A DNA stretch of 64,000 nucleotides from Bacillota bacterium (GCA_023409535.1 JAEYGZ010000037.1:62001-126000); one strand, 5' to 3'. Numbered from the stretch's first letter, positions 17,271 to 26,598 are shown. Program-made: numbers and translations. Notes: generated by a model not told the origin, from the letters alone.

Positions 17271-17339
17271 TTAACAAACTTAGTTGCATACTTAACAAAC
17301 TCCGTTTTTTATTTAACAATATAATAATGAATTTGTTAA
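17271..17339 (+). repeat. TTAACAA heptamer array in the rnf leader
   Basis: TTAACAA occurs at 17271, 17292 and 17313, exactly 21 bp apart, with the inverse TTGTTAA at 17333 and another at 17163 upstream of the promoter. The first two sit in a longer 14-base repeat (ATRCTTAACAAACT). The heptamer equals the half-site of clostridial Rex operators, but the spacing differs from the usual TTGTTAA-N4-TTAACAA. Confidence 0.6.
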
Positions 17340-17377
17340 TAAAAATACAAAATTCAGAAAATAGAAAGGAAGGTTCT

Positions 17378-18694
17378 ATGGGTAAGTCAACATTCCCGGG
17401 TGGTATCCATACCTATGATGGCAAGGATCTGACAATGGATAAACCCACCACTGTTCTTTTACCTAAAGGAGAGCTGGTATTTCCGTTAGCGCAGCACATC
17501 GGCGCTCCTGCAAAGCCGGTAGTTGCCAAGGGGGACGGGGTATTAGTCGGACAGAAAATAGCAGAAGCTGGAGGCTTCGTATCTGCCAATGTAGTCAGTT
17601 CTGTATCAGGAACTGTAAAAGACATTGAGAAAAAGCTGACGGTATCCGGCAACATAGTAGAATCCATTATCATTGAAAACGATAATGAGTACCGGAAGGT
17701 AGAAGGTTTTGGTGAAGTACGCGACGTAACGAAACTGACAAAAGAAGAGATTCGCAATTATGTTAAGGATGCAGGTATTGTAGGTTTGGGTGGCGCCGGT
17801 TTTCCTACCCATATTAAACTTACGCCGAAGGATGACAGTAAAATCGATTATGTTATTGTCAATGGTGCCGAATGCGAGCCATATCTTACAAGCGATTACC
17901 GTATGATGCTTGAAGAGCCGGAGAAAATTGTCGGCGGCTTGAGGATTATGCTGAAGCTGTTTGAACAGGCGAAGGGTGTTATTGCAATTGAGGATAATAA
18001 ACCGGAAGCTGTAAAGCTTCTGGAGAAATTAACAGAAAAGGAAGAACATATTGAAGTCAGGGTTTTGAAGACAAAGTATCCTCAGGGCGGCGAACGCCAG
18101 CTTGTTTACGCCGTAACCGGCAGAAAGCTTAACTCAAAGAAGCTTCCTGCAGATCTGGGCTGTGTGGTAGACAATATTGATACGGTTATTGCAATTTACA
18201 ACGCTGTAGCAAAGAGCACTCCGCTAATCAGAAGAATTGTAACGGTATCCGGTGATGCGGTAAAGAATCCGCAGAGCTTCAGCGTTTCAATCGGCACAAA
18301 CTATAATGAAGTTATTGATGCGGCCGGCGGTTTTACCGAGCAGCCCCAGAAGATGATATCCGGTGGCCCGATGATGGGTATTGCATTATACAATACCGAT
18401 GTTCCGGTAATGAAGACCTCTTCTGCAATCCTCGGTTTTGTGAAGGATAATTCAGCCGTTGCAGAATCCCCTTGTATCCGCTGCGGAAAATGTGCGGTAT
18501 CCTGTCCGCTGCAATTAATGCCCTTCCAGCTGGCTGCACTCAGTAACCGAGGTGATGACGACGGATTCGTAAAGCTGGATGGAATGGAATGCTGCGGCTG
18601 CGGCTGCTGCTCCTATGTCTGTCCGGCACGGCGCAGCCTTTCCCAATCAATTATGCAGGCGAGAACCAGTATTTTGGCCAAGAGAAAGAAATAA
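17378..18694 (+). CDS. rnfC: Rnf complex subunit C
   Basis: A 438-residue peripheral Fe-S/flavin subunit that carries the NADH-reactive site of the Rnf ferredoxin:NAD+ oxidoreductase. It opens with STFPGGIHTYDGKDL, has the glycine-rich nucleotide region VGLGGAGFPTHIK (near 130-142), and ends with two [4Fe-4S] motifs, CIRCGKCAVSCP and CCGCGCCSYVCP. The ATG at 17378 follows GAAAGGAAGG; an in-frame ATG at 17267 exists, but the extension is low-complexity and not expected in the family. First of six genes in the order C-D-G-E-A-B. Confidence 0.95.
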   Translation: MGKSTFPGGIHTYDGKDLTMDKPTTVLLPKGELVFPLAQHIGAPAKPVVAKGDGVLVGQKIAEAGGFVSANVVSSVSGTVKDIEKKLTVSGNIVESIIIENDNEYRKVEGFGEVRDVTKLTKEEIRNYVKDAGIVGLGGAGFPTHIKLTPKDDSKIDYVIVNGAECEPYLTSDYRMMLEEPEKIVGGLRIMLKLFEQAKGVIAIEDNKPEAVKLLEKLTEKEEHIEVRVLKTKYPQGGERQLVYAVTGRKLNSKKLPADLGCVVDNIDTVIAIYNAVAKSTPLIRRIVTVSGDAVKNPQSFSVSIGTNYNEVIDAAGGFTEQPQKMISGGPMMGIALYNTDVPVMKTSSAILGFVKDNSAVAESPCIRCGKCAVSCPLQLMPFQLAALSNRGDDDGFVKLDGMECCGCGCCSYVCPARRSLSQSIMQARTSILAKRKK

Positions 18695-18724
18695 CCCGAC
18701 GATACAATATTGAAAGAGGTGTAA

Positions 18725-19723
18725 GTGTTGAGCAATTTATTTCATGTATCGGCAGCTCCTCATAGCAGGAGTCCGATTACAACGAAGGGTATCATGAGGG
18801 ATGTCATTTTGGCATTGATACCTGCCGGATTATTCGGTATCTATAACTTTGGTATTACCGCATTGACAGTGATTGTAGTAACCATTGCGGCTTGTGTTTT
18901 AACTGAATATTTTTTTAATAAATACATGAAGAAGCCTCAGTCCATAGGAGATTACAGCGCGGTTTTGACGGGCCTTTTGTTAGCCTATAACCTTCCTGCC
19001 GGCTTTCCCCTTTGGATGTGTGTGACAGGCGGTGTCTTTGCCATTCTGGTTGTTAAGATGCTGTTTGGCGGATTAGGACAGAATTTTATGAATCCCGCTC
19101 TGGCAGCACGTGCCTTTTTACTGGTAAGCTTTCCGGTTCGTATGACCGCCTTCACGGTGAACCAGATTGCATCACCTACTGCGGCAGATTATATCCGTCA
19201 TGGACTTGTGGCGGTGGATGGCGTATCAGGTGCGACACCGCTGGCTGCATTAAAGGATGGCCAGTCCATTGATTTAATTAAAATGCTGGTAGGTAATATC
19301 GGAGGAACCATTGGTGAAACAAGTGCCATTGCTATTTTACTGGGGGCAGCCTATCTGCTATGTAAGAGAATTATTTCCCTGAGAATTCCCCTGGCTTATA
19401 TCATAACCCTGGCAGTTTTTGTGCTGATATTCGGCGGAAGGGGCTTTGATACAACATTTTTACTTGGCCATATCCTTGGCGGAGGTTTACTTCTTGGTGC
19501 TTTCTTTATGGCTACGGATTATGTTACCAGTCCGATTACACCCAAGGGTCAGATTATCTTCGGTATTTGTCTTGGTATTCTGACCGGACTCTTCCGAATT
19601 CAGAGTGAGTCGGCGGAAGGTGTTTCGTATGCCATTATATTCGGCAATCTTCTGGTACCGTTAATCGAGAAGGCCACCAGGCAGAAATCCTTTGGAAGGG
19701 AGCGTGCTGTCAGTGAAAAATAA
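18725..19723 (+). CDS. rnfD: Rnf complex subunit D
   Basis: A 332-residue integral membrane subunit with about nine hydrophobic segments. The motif SGAT at 168-171 is the site where family members carry FMN covalently on threonine (T171). AAAGAGG precedes the GTG at 18725; a TTG one codon later is also possible. Its end overlaps the start of rnfG by 11 bases, indicating coupled translation. Confidence 0.94.
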   Translation: MLSNLFHVSAAPHSRSPITTKGIMRDVILALIPAGLFGIYNFGITALTVIVVTIAACVLTEYFFNKYMKKPQSIGDYSAVLTGLLLAYNLPAGFPLWMCVTGGVFAILVVKMLFGGLGQNFMNPALAARAFLLVSFPVRMTAFTVNQIASPTAADYIRHGLVAVDGVSGATPLAALKDGQSIDLIKMLVGNIGGTIGETSAIAILLGAAYLLCKRIISLRIPLAYIITLAVFVLIFGGRGFDTTFLLGHILGGGLLLGAFFMATDYVTSPITPKGQIIFGICLGILTGLFRIQSESAEGVSYAIIFGNLLVPLIEKATRQKSFGRERAVSEK

Positions 19724-20339
19724 ACTTCTTTTAGATGCTCTTGCATTATTTTTAATTACGTTGGTATCCGGCTTCGGTCTCAGTTATATTTATGAGATAA
19801 CCAAGGAGCCTATCACCATACAGGCGGAGCAGAAGACCTTGACGGCAAATCAGGCGGTATTTCCGGACGCGGTAACCTTTGAAGACGATGCCGATCTTAT
19901 GGGACTTCTGGAAGATACGGATCTTGTCAGTATGAATGCAGATTATACCGGAGTGACTATTGATAATATCAGTAAGGCACTCAGCAGCAGTAGCGAGCTT
20001 CTTGGCTATAACATCACTGTTTCCACCTCTGCCGGTTATAAGAACGGTATTCAGATCGTTTATGGTTATGCAAAGGACGGAACCATCAAAGGTGTGGAAT
20101 TCCTTGCGATTAATGAGACGGCAGGTCTGGGCATGAACGCGGCGCAGCCGGCCTATAAGGATCAATATGTGGGCAAACAGGTGCAGCAATTCGCAGTGAC
20201 AAAGACAGGTGCAACCTCTGAGGATCAGATCGATGCCCTCAGCGGTGCGACCATTACCTCACGTGCTGTGACCAATGCCATCAATACCGGTATCAATTTT
20301 GTAACAAGTAATTCCACTGAGATAGGAGGCGGACAATAA
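19713..20339 (+). CDS. rnfG: Rnf complex subunit G
   Basis: A 208-residue subunit with one N-terminal membrane helix (about 6-26) and an extracytoplasmic flavin domain. SGATITS at 177-183 holds the threonine (T180) expected to bind FMN covalently. I choose the GTG at 19713, 10 bases after GGAAGGGAG; a GTG at 19704 is also in frame. It overlaps rnfD upstream and shares its final base with the rnfE start codon downstream. Confidence 0.93.
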   Translation: MKNKLLLDALALFLITLVSGFGLSYIYEITKEPITIQAEQKTLTANQAVFPDAVTFEDDADLMGLLEDTDLVSMNADYTGVTIDNISKALSSSSELLGYNITVSTSAGYKNGIQIVYGYAKDGTIKGVEFLAINETAGLGMNAAQPAYKDQYVGKQVQQFAVTKTGATSEDQIDALSGATITSRAVTNAINTGINFVTSNSTEIGGGQ

Positions 20340-21088
20340 TGAATAAATATGTTGAGCGTATTTATAACGGTATTATTAAAGAAAATCCTACCTTTATCAT
20401 TATGCTGGGTATGTGTCCCACACTGGCAGTCACTACCTCCGGTAATAACGGCTTATATATGGGTCTTACCACAACGGCGGTACTGGCAGCCTCTAACTTC
20501 CTGATATCACTGCTGCGTAAGTTTATCCCGGATAAGGTGCGTATCCCTGCCTATATCGTAGTCATCGCATCCCTTGTAACGATAGTGCAGCTGCTCCTGG
20601 CAGCTTACGTTCCGGTAGTGAATGAATTACTGGGTATCTATATACCTCTGATTGTTGTTAACTGTATCATCATGGGAAGAGCAGAGGCATATGCGGCTAA
20701 GAATTCCATCGGTCTTTCCTTTTTTGACGGTATCGGTATGGGGCTCGGCTTTACTCTCGCGCTTACCGTCATCGGTTCCTTCCGTGAGCTTCTGGGTGCA
20801 GGCAGCATCTTTGGTTTTCGGATTACCCCGGCGAGCTTTGAACCGATTACTATCTTCATTCTCGCGCCCGGAGCATTATTTACCCTGGCGATTCTTACTG
20901 CAATTCAGAATAAGTTAAAGCTTCCTTCTGCAACCAATGGTTCCGGTAAGGGCGGCATCGGTTGCAACGGAGACTGCGCTCACTGCGGCGGAAATATCTG
21001 CACCACCAACCGTGAAGCCATCAAGAGTGAAGTCGCTGCGGCTAAGGCGAAGGATACAAAAGCAGAATCAAACATGGATAAAGATTAA
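20339..21088 (+). CDS. rnfE: Rnf complex subunit E with cysteine-rich tail
   Basis: A 249-residue membrane subunit (six hydrophobic segments to about residue 200) that with RnfA forms the ion-translocating core. It has a C-terminal cytoplasmic extension of about 48 residues containing cysteines 209, 213, 216 and 221 (C-x3-C-x2-C-x4-C) followed by a charged Ala/Lys tail; this is beyond the core fold and could bind metal or a cluster. The ATG overlaps the rnfG stop by one base. Confidence 0.93.
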   Translation: MNKYVERIYNGIIKENPTFIIMLGMCPTLAVTTSGNNGLYMGLTTTAVLAASNFLISLLRKFIPDKVRIPAYIVVIASLVTIVQLLLAAYVPVVNELLGIYIPLIVVNCIIMGRAEAYAAKNSIGLSFFDGIGMGLGFTLALTVIGSFRELLGAGSIFGFRITPASFEPITIFILAPGALFTLAILTAIQNKLKLPSATNGSGKGGIGCNGDCAHCGGNICTTNREAIKSEVAAAKAKDTKAESNMDKD

Positions 21089-21111
21089 GGGAGAGAGGTA
21101 GGGAAACTTAT

Positions 21112-21684
21112 ATGAAAGAGCTTGTTATGATTATTGTTGGATCCGCTCTGGTGAATAATGTAGTCCTGAGTCAATTCTTAGGTTTATGTCCGTTCTTAGG
21201 AGTATCCAAGAAAACGAATACGGCAGCAGGTATGGGTGCGGCGGTTATCTTCGTTATTACCATCGCTTCTGCACTTTGCAGTCTCATTTATTTATATCTG
21301 TTAGTCCCCTTGGGTATGGAATATCTGCAAACGATTGTATTCATTCTGGTGATTGCCTGTCTGGTACAATTTGTTGAGCTGGTGTTAAAGAAATACAGCC
21401 GTCCGCTTTACAGCGCGTTGGGTGTATATCTGCCCCTGATCACAACCAACTGCGCGGTACTGGGTGTTGCATTAATTAATGTAACAGATAGTTATAATGT
21501 TCTGAAAAGTACAGTTAACGGTTTTGGTATAGCAGCCGGTTTTACCATCGCGATCGTTATTATGGCCGGCATACGTGAGAAGATTGAATACAATGAGGTT
21601 ACTAAGTCCTTCCAGGGGTCCCCGATTGTTTTGATTACAGCAGGGCTTATGGCGCTGGCCTTCTTAGGCTTTGCGGGCTTATAG
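21112..21684 (+). CDS. rnfA: Rnf complex subunit A
   Basis: A 190-residue membrane protein with six hydrophobic helices and the family start MKELVMIIVGSALVNNVVLS followed by QFLGLCPFLGVSKK. Pairs with RnfE, to which it is related by inverted topology. GAGAGGTAGGG precedes the ATG. The conserved cysteines in the membrane (C26 and C117 regions) fit the proposed [2Fe-2S] site between RnfA and RnfE. Confidence 0.95.
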   Translation: MKELVMIIVGSALVNNVVLSQFLGLCPFLGVSKKTNTAAGMGAAVIFVITIASALCSLIYLYLLVPLGMEYLQTIVFILVIACLVQFVELVLKKYSRPLYSALGVYLPLITTNCAVLGVALINVTDSYNVLKSTVNGFGIAAGFTIAIVIMAGIREKIEYNEVTKSFQGSPIVLITAGLMALAFLGFAGL

Positions 21685-21702
21685 AATAGGGGGGGAGAGG
21701 AT

Positions 21703-22497
21703 ATGGCGATTATAATAGCAACGGCAATCGTTGCAGGTGTAGGATTATTTATCGGTTTATTTCTTGGCGTGGCAGCGAAATTCTTTGAGGTGAAGCAGGA
21801 CGAACGTGAGCTGCAGGTGCGGGAGCTCCTTCCCGGAGCAAACTGCGGCGGCTGCGGTTATCCCGGCTGTGACGGCCTGGCTGCCGCCATCGCAAAGGGT
21901 GAGGCTCCTGCCAATGCATGTCCTGTAGCAAATGCGGCAGCACATAAAGCAATCGCCGAGGTTATGGGGTCATCAGTGGAGGAAGGCGAGAGAATGGTCG
22001 CCTTTGTAAAATGTGCCGGAACCTGTGATAAAACCGAAGTTAAATATGAATATTACGGTGTTCGGGACTGTAATAAGGCAGCTGCGGTTCCGGGCAGAGG
22101 TGATAAAAAGTGTTCCTATGGCTGTATGGGCTTCGGCTCCTGCGTAAAGGTATGTGCCTTTGATGCAATCCATATTGTGAACGGCATTGCGGTAGTTGAT
22201 AAAGAAAAGTGCACCGGCTGCAGCTCCTGTACGGCAAAGTGCCCGAATAAACTGATTGAGATGGTACCCGTAAGCGCAAGACATCTGGTTGCCTGCAGCT
22301 CATTGGATAGGGGGAAGGATGTAAAGGCGGCCTGCTCCACCGGCTGTATCGGCTGTAAGCTTTGCGTTAAAAATTGTGAATATGACGCGATTCATGTTGA
22401 GAATAACCTGGCCTACATTGACTATAGCAAATGTACCAACTGCGGTAAATGCGCCGGCGTATGCCCGGTGAAGATAATACAGGTGCAATCGGCCTGA
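21703..22497 (+). CDS. rnfB: Rnf complex subunit B, polyferredoxin
   Basis: A 264-residue subunit that accepts electrons from ferredoxin. One N-terminal membrane helix (about 2-24) is followed by a [4Fe-4S] domain with cysteines 48, 51, 56 and 73 (NCGGCGYPGC), then four ferredoxin-type cysteine motifs in the second half (GCMGFGSCVKVC, CTGCSSCTAKCP, GCIGCKLCVKNC and CTNCGKCAGVCP). Last gene of the operon, followed at once by a G/C hairpin terminator. Confidence 0.95.
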   Translation: MAIIIATAIVAGVGLFIGLFLGVAAKFFEVKQDERELQVRELLPGANCGGCGYPGCDGLAAAIAKGEAPANACPVANAAAHKAIAEVMGSSVEEGERMVAFVKCAGTCDKTEVKYEYYGVRDCNKAAAVPGRGDKKCSYGCMGFGSCVKVCAFDAIHIVNGIAVVDKEKCTGCSSCTAKCPNKLIEMVPVSARHLVACSSLDRGKDVKAACSTGCIGCKLCVKNCEYDAIHVENNLAYIDYSKCTNCGKCAGVCPVKIIQVQSA

Positions 22498-22502
22498 GAC
22501 TT

Positions 22503-22536
22503 GGGGGGGTGTATAACACCCCCCTTGATTTTTTAA
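22503..22536 (+). terminator. Terminator of the rnf operon
   Basis: GGGGGGTGT pairs with ACACCCCCC around a tiny loop, followed by TTGATTTTTT. Confidence 0.9.
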
Positions 22537-22572
22537 TAAGTATAGAATAGTAGGTAGCTTGGACTGTGGTTC

Positions 22573-22598
22573 TTTTGGCCTATTTTACAGTGCCAAAA
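22573..22598 (+). promoter_or_regulatory. Candidate operator of the LacI-type regulator
   Basis: TTTTGGC (22573-22579) and GCCAAAA (22592-22598) form a perfect inverted repeat with a 12-base gap, 61 bases upstream of the regulator start. A TATAAA box follows at 22604. Position suggests autoregulation. Confidence 0.4.
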
Positions 22599-22658
22599 TT
22601 TGCTATAAAATGATAAATTAGAGTATTTATATTTTGATAAAGGAACGGGTGAAGCGAT

Positions 22659-23666
22659 ATGGCGACGATACATGAATTGTCTGAACGCTGCGGGGTATCA
22701 ATATCAACTGTCAGTAAAGCACTGAACGGCTACTCCGATATCAGTGCCAAGACAAGAAATATGGTAATAAAAGCTGCGAATGAGCTGGGATATTTTCCGA
22801 ATACAGGCGCCCGGTCTCAGAAGCTAAAAAAAACCTATACCATCGGTATCCTTTTTCATACCATGTCAAGCCTTGGATTGAAAAACGATTATTTTGCATA
22901 TATCATAGAGGCACTTCAGAAAGAGGCGGCGCAAAACGGTTATGATATTACATTTTTTCGGGATAACGTCGGGACCAGGAAGATGTCCTATGTGGAGCAC
23001 TGCCAGTACCGGCACTTTGACGGGGTCTGTATTGTTTGTGCCGACTATGAGAATGAAGAAGTCGCCGGTCTGATTAACAGCGGTATTCCTGTAGTAACGA
23101 TAGATTACGCCTTTCAAAAGGCATATTCCATCATCTCGGATAATTACGGCGGTATGAAACAGTTAACCAACTTTATCATTCGTCAGGGGCATACGAAGAT
23201 CGGTTTGATCAGCGGAGTGAATTCCCTGGTTACCAGAAACCGTATTGACGGCTTTTTGGATGTGATGGAGGAAAATAATATTAAAGTGCCTGAGGAATAC
23301 CTTCGCAGCAGTAATTACCGGAATGCCCTGCTGGCGGAAGAGCAGGCAATAAAGCTGCTGCAGCTGCCTGATCATCCCACCTGTATCGTTGCTCCGGATG
23401 ATATGGCTGCGATGGGTGTTGTGAGTGCAATTCGCAAATGCGGCCTGCAGGTGGTTAAGGACATATCCATCGCCGGCTATGACTGTATTGATGCCCAGCA
23501 ATATGTGGGTGTAAGATTGACAACAATAAAGCAGGAGAGAGAAAAGATTGGAATTGAAGCAGCAAGAAAGCTGATTCAAATGATTGAAAAGGGGAAAGAA
23601 GTGCCTCGTGATACGGTGTTTATAAAGCAGTCGCTTATTATCGGAAATTCCATCATAAAGATTTAA
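22659..23666 (+). CDS. LacI-family transcriptional regulator
   Basis: A 335-residue regulator with the LacI helix-turn-helix and hinge (MATIHELSERCGVSISTVSK at the start) and a periplasmic-binding-protein-like effector domain (about 60-335). Such regulators respond to sugars. No transporter or catabolic gene is adjacent: rnf is upstream behind a terminator and a FliD-like protein is downstream, so the target is unknown. The ATG follows AAAGGAACGGG. Confidence 0.9.
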   Translation: MATIHELSERCGVSISTVSKALNGYSDISAKTRNMVIKAANELGYFPNTGARSQKLKKTYTIGILFHTMSSLGLKNDYFAYIIEALQKEAAQNGYDITFFRDNVGTRKMSYVEHCQYRHFDGVCIVCADYENEEVAGLINSGIPVVTIDYAFQKAYSIISDNYGGMKQLTNFIIRQGHTKIGLISGVNSLVTRNRIDGFLDVMEENNIKVPEEYLRSSNYRNALLAEEQAIKLLQLPDHPTCIVAPDDMAAMGVVSAIRKCGLQVVKDISIAGYDCIDAQQYVGVRLTTIKQEREKIGIEAARKLIQMIEKGKEVPRDTVFIKQSLIIGNSIIKI

Positions 23667-23734
23667 ACATCTGCGGACTTAATAAATTCATGATTTTATC
23701 CGATGAATCATATAAGAAAGGAGGAGTGAACTTA

Positions 23735-25006
23735 ATGCAGGTTTATAACTATTTGTTAGAAAGCTATCCCATGAAACGGGAAGTGATGTATCCCGCACAT
23801 AAACGAAGTGAATTAAGGAAGGTTTATAACGAGATTATAAACCTAACAAAACGCTCCCCCTTATTCAAAATTGATTTGTCAAAAGAAAATCAGGAATATA
23901 CCATCGGTATTAAAGAGACCTCCTTATATCTGAAGGCTAAGCTGGAGAAAATGGGATACCCCGAGGAATCGGGATTTGCTTCCAGAACATTAAAGGTAAG
24001 TAATGAGAGGGTCATAACGGCAAAATTGATGGATGAGGACACGGAAGGATTGCCGGACTCAATTGCCATAAAGGTTGAAAGACTTGCCAGGCTGCAGATT
24101 AATTACGGCAAGGAGCTGATGGATGCCTCCAGGGGGTTGCCGACAGGAATCTACCATCTTACTGCAAAGGTAATGGATCAGTTTCATCCCCTTACCTTTA
24201 TTCATGAGGAACGCACGGAGAACAGGGATACTGTAGCAAAAATGGCTGAATTTTTGAATACAGTCCCGGGCATTAACGCTTCTGTAGAAAAAAGCTCTTC
24301 GGATTACTCTAATCTTGTTATTGCATCGGAGCAGGCAGGGAAAAATGGAGAGAATGCATTTGCCTTTTTTGACAGTGATCGTGTAAACCACATTGGAATC
24401 GTAGATTATTTCGGCCTTGACCGGATTGCGCAGTATTCGGAAACGGCGCAGTTTACAGTAAACGGGGAACAAAAGAATACTTCAACAAATACATTTTACA
24501 TTGACAAAAAAATTCATGTCAGATTAAATGATGTAAGCGATCAGACGGTAACCATTAAGGTGGTTCCGGACAGCGATAAGATTTTGACTTCCGTGGATTC
24601 CATATTGCAAACCTATAACCATCTGATTCGGATTGCTACCAACCGAACCTCGGATTATGCCGAACATTACCGGGCTACCAAGCTGATCAGTGAGATGAAG
24701 AATCTGGAGAATGCTTACGAAGACGAGTTGAATACTTGCGGAATCAAAGCCGATGAAAAAGGCTTCCTGTCCATGGATGAAACCCTGGCAGCCCAGGCTG
24801 TCTGGGATGGAGGCATGGAAAGCCTGTTTACCGGAGAAAACGGATTCATTGCAAGACTCATCAATAAATCGGAGTCTATCGCAATTAATCCGCTTGATTA
24901 TCTCGATAAAACGGTCATAACTTATCCGAATAACGAAGAAGAAACCTTCCGCAATCCATATATAACATCCTTTTATAGCGGCTTATTCTTTAGCTCGTAC
25001 TGCTGA
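23735..25006 (+). CDS. Orphan FliD-like (flagellar cap-like) protein
   Basis: A 423-residue protein not firmly identified. Two stretches resemble the flagellar cap protein FliD: a middle region of the form PLTF-x-E-x-TVAKMAEFLNTVPGINASVE, and a C-terminal GFLSMDETLAAQAVWDGGMESLF like the FliD C-terminal repeat. It lacks the long terminal coiled coils and ends SGLFFSSYC. There is no signal peptide, as for FliD. GGAGG lies about 10 bases before the ATG at 23735. No flagellar gene is nearby. It may be a secreted or filament-associated adhesin-like relative. Confidence 0.5.
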   Translation: MQVYNYLLESYPMKREVMYPAHKRSELRKVYNEIINLTKRSPLFKIDLSKENQEYTIGIKETSLYLKAKLEKMGYPEESGFASRTLKVSNERVITAKLMDEDTEGLPDSIAIKVERLARLQINYGKELMDASRGLPTGIYHLTAKVMDQFHPLTFIHEERTENRDTVAKMAEFLNTVPGINASVEKSSSDYSNLVIASEQAGKNGENAFAFFDSDRVNHIGIVDYFGLDRIAQYSETAQFTVNGEQKNTSTNTFYIDKKIHVRLNDVSDQTVTIKVVPDSDKILTSVDSILQTYNHLIRIATNRTSDYAEHYRATKLISEMKNLENAYEDELNTCGIKADEKGFLSMDETLAAQAVWDGGMESLFTGENGFIARLINKSESIAINPLDYLDKTVITYPNNEEETFRNPYITSFYSGLFFSSYC

Positions 25007-25045
25007 ATTGCTGTTTGATTTTGCTGTACGGGCTTTTTGACGGTA

Positions 25046-26284
25046 TCAGTTATTAAAATAGGAGCTGGTCTTTACATACTCGCTGGGTGTAATTCCAATC
25101 CTTTTTTTAAATATTCTGCTGAAATAATTCGGATCCTTATATCCAACCATAAAACAAACCTCTTTGACAGTCAGGTTGGTGTTGGTCAGCAGCTCTTTTG
25201 CCTTTTTCACACGAAGCATCGCCAGCCAGTCCGTAAAGTTAAAACCGGTATTTTTTTTAATCAGCTTACTAAAGTACTGAGGACTGATATTAACCTGCTC
25301 GGCAACGTCCTCCAGAGAGATATCTTCCGCATAGTGGTATTCAAGATAGTTCCAGGTGGCTGTAACGATATTGTTTGAGTAATCAATTGTATTCTGAGGC
25401 TTAACATAGCTGGCGATATACATAAAGATGCGATAGGCGAATTCAACCAGCTGTTCACCCTGCAAGCTCATGAATTCATTGGCGTAGGTCATATAATTAA
25501 TATGCTTTGCTTCACTTTGACCGTCAATGTCCATGGCACGGTTGGCGAGGACCAGAAGCTCCAGTATTTTGGTACGCTTGGTGTCATCATTTAATGGCCG
25601 GATCCAATTCATGATCATACCAAAATAATCATAGGCGTCCGCCTTGCGAAGCCGCAAAGCATCAATCAGATGCTGCTCGGTCAGGGTATAATCAAAATGT
25701 ATGCTGGTGCTGCCTAATCTAACCTCATGATAATAGGAGATTTGACCGGAAGCACTGAAATACATGGAGGACAGGGCATCAATAAAGGAAGTATATATTG
25801 TTTTGATATTTTGCTGACTGCCAACTCCTACGGAGATTGCAGCATGATATTTGCCATCAATTTCTTGTATTAACTCCTTGGCAAACGCAGCAGACTGTTC
25901 TTTATACGGATTCTCCGGATAAAAAGTATCACCGGTAATTAACAGGCAGATTCGGTTTATGATTAAAGGACCTACAAGAATACTCCTGCCGGGGTGCGAT
26001 TTTTTTATAAAATGATGAAACTCAAGCTCGTCAATCGAAGGCAGGGATGACATATCCAGAATGAGGACAAAGCCGTAATCATGAAAGCTTAATATATGCT
26101 GATATGCAACTAATTCCAAGGGAGAACAACCGCGGAAAAAGGCGGAAAATAAAAAACCCCTCTCAATGAAGGATAAGTAGTCTTCCTGCGAAAACTTCTG
26201 GTTTGAAGTTAGAATATCCAGATGCAGACTATTCCAGAAATCATTCTGATCAGTGATGCTATGTTCGCTGCCGGTATTTAACAT
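25046..26284 (-). CDS. AraC-family transcriptional regulator
   Basis: A 412-residue regulator with a C-terminal AraC domain (about 305-405) containing two helix-turn-helix units (SLEDVAEQVNISPQYFSKLI and TVKEVCFMVGYKDPNYFSRI). The N-terminal 290 residues are a variable sensing region; VGVGSQQNIKTIYTSFIDAL resembles a degenerate cyclase-like segment seen in response-regulator-type AraC proteins, but there is no receiver domain. GGGGAGG precedes the ATG. It is divergent from the secreted protease gene, a possible target. Confidence 0.88.
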   Translation of the reverse strand: MLNTGSEHSITDQNDFWNSLHLDILTSNQKFSQEDYLSFIERGFLFSAFFRGCSPLELVAYQHILSFHDYGFVLILDMSSLPSIDELEFHHFIKKSHPGRSILVGPLIINRICLLITGDTFYPENPYKEQSAAFAKELIQEIDGKYHAAISVGVGSQQNIKTIYTSFIDALSSMYFSASGQISYYHEVRLGSTSIHFDYTLTEQHLIDALRLRKADAYDYFGMIMNWIRPLNDDTKRTKILELLVLANRAMDIDGQSEAKHINYMTYANEFMSLQGEQLVEFAYRIFMYIASYVKPQNTIDYSNNIVTATWNYLEYHYAEDISLEDVAEQVNISPQYFSKLIKKNTGFNFTDWLAMLRVKKAKELLTNTNLTVKEVCFMVGYKDPNYFSRIFKKRIGITPSEYVKTSSYFNN

Positions 26285-26598
26285 GATTACACACCTCCCC
26301 TTTCGCGATCAAAAAAGAAGAATAATGCTCTTACTATGTAGGTTGATGTACAAAGTATAGCATATCTGATAAAAAAATGCACGCTCATCTTTTAAAATTT
26401 GTCGTTTTTTGTCATGATAAAGCTGTTACAAAATTATTATAATAGTAATGTGATATTAACGATTAATGAACTTATTATAATAAAAATGTTATAATTCTGC
26501 CATATGATTGCCAACTTCGAAGATTACATTGAAACTAGCATAAGGATGCAGTTGGTATTTGGGAATGGCAAATACCTCTGGCAATTGGAGATGATTTT
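26285..26598. other. Divergent regulatory gap between AraC gene and protease
   Basis: About 310 AT-rich bases with no gene. Several TATAAT-like boxes occur (near 26437, 26476 and 26489), so promoters probably lie here, but none has a convincing -35 box. Just before the protease ribosome site GGTATTTG (26554-26561) pairs with CAAATACC (26569-26576) around a 7-base loop, a small hairpin in the leader. Confidence 0.5.

Noticed and set aside
17267..17377. Longer RnfC start at the upstream ATG
   Set aside because: The extension is low-complexity and lacks a ribosome site, while the ATG at 17378 has GAAAGGAAGG and matches the family start.
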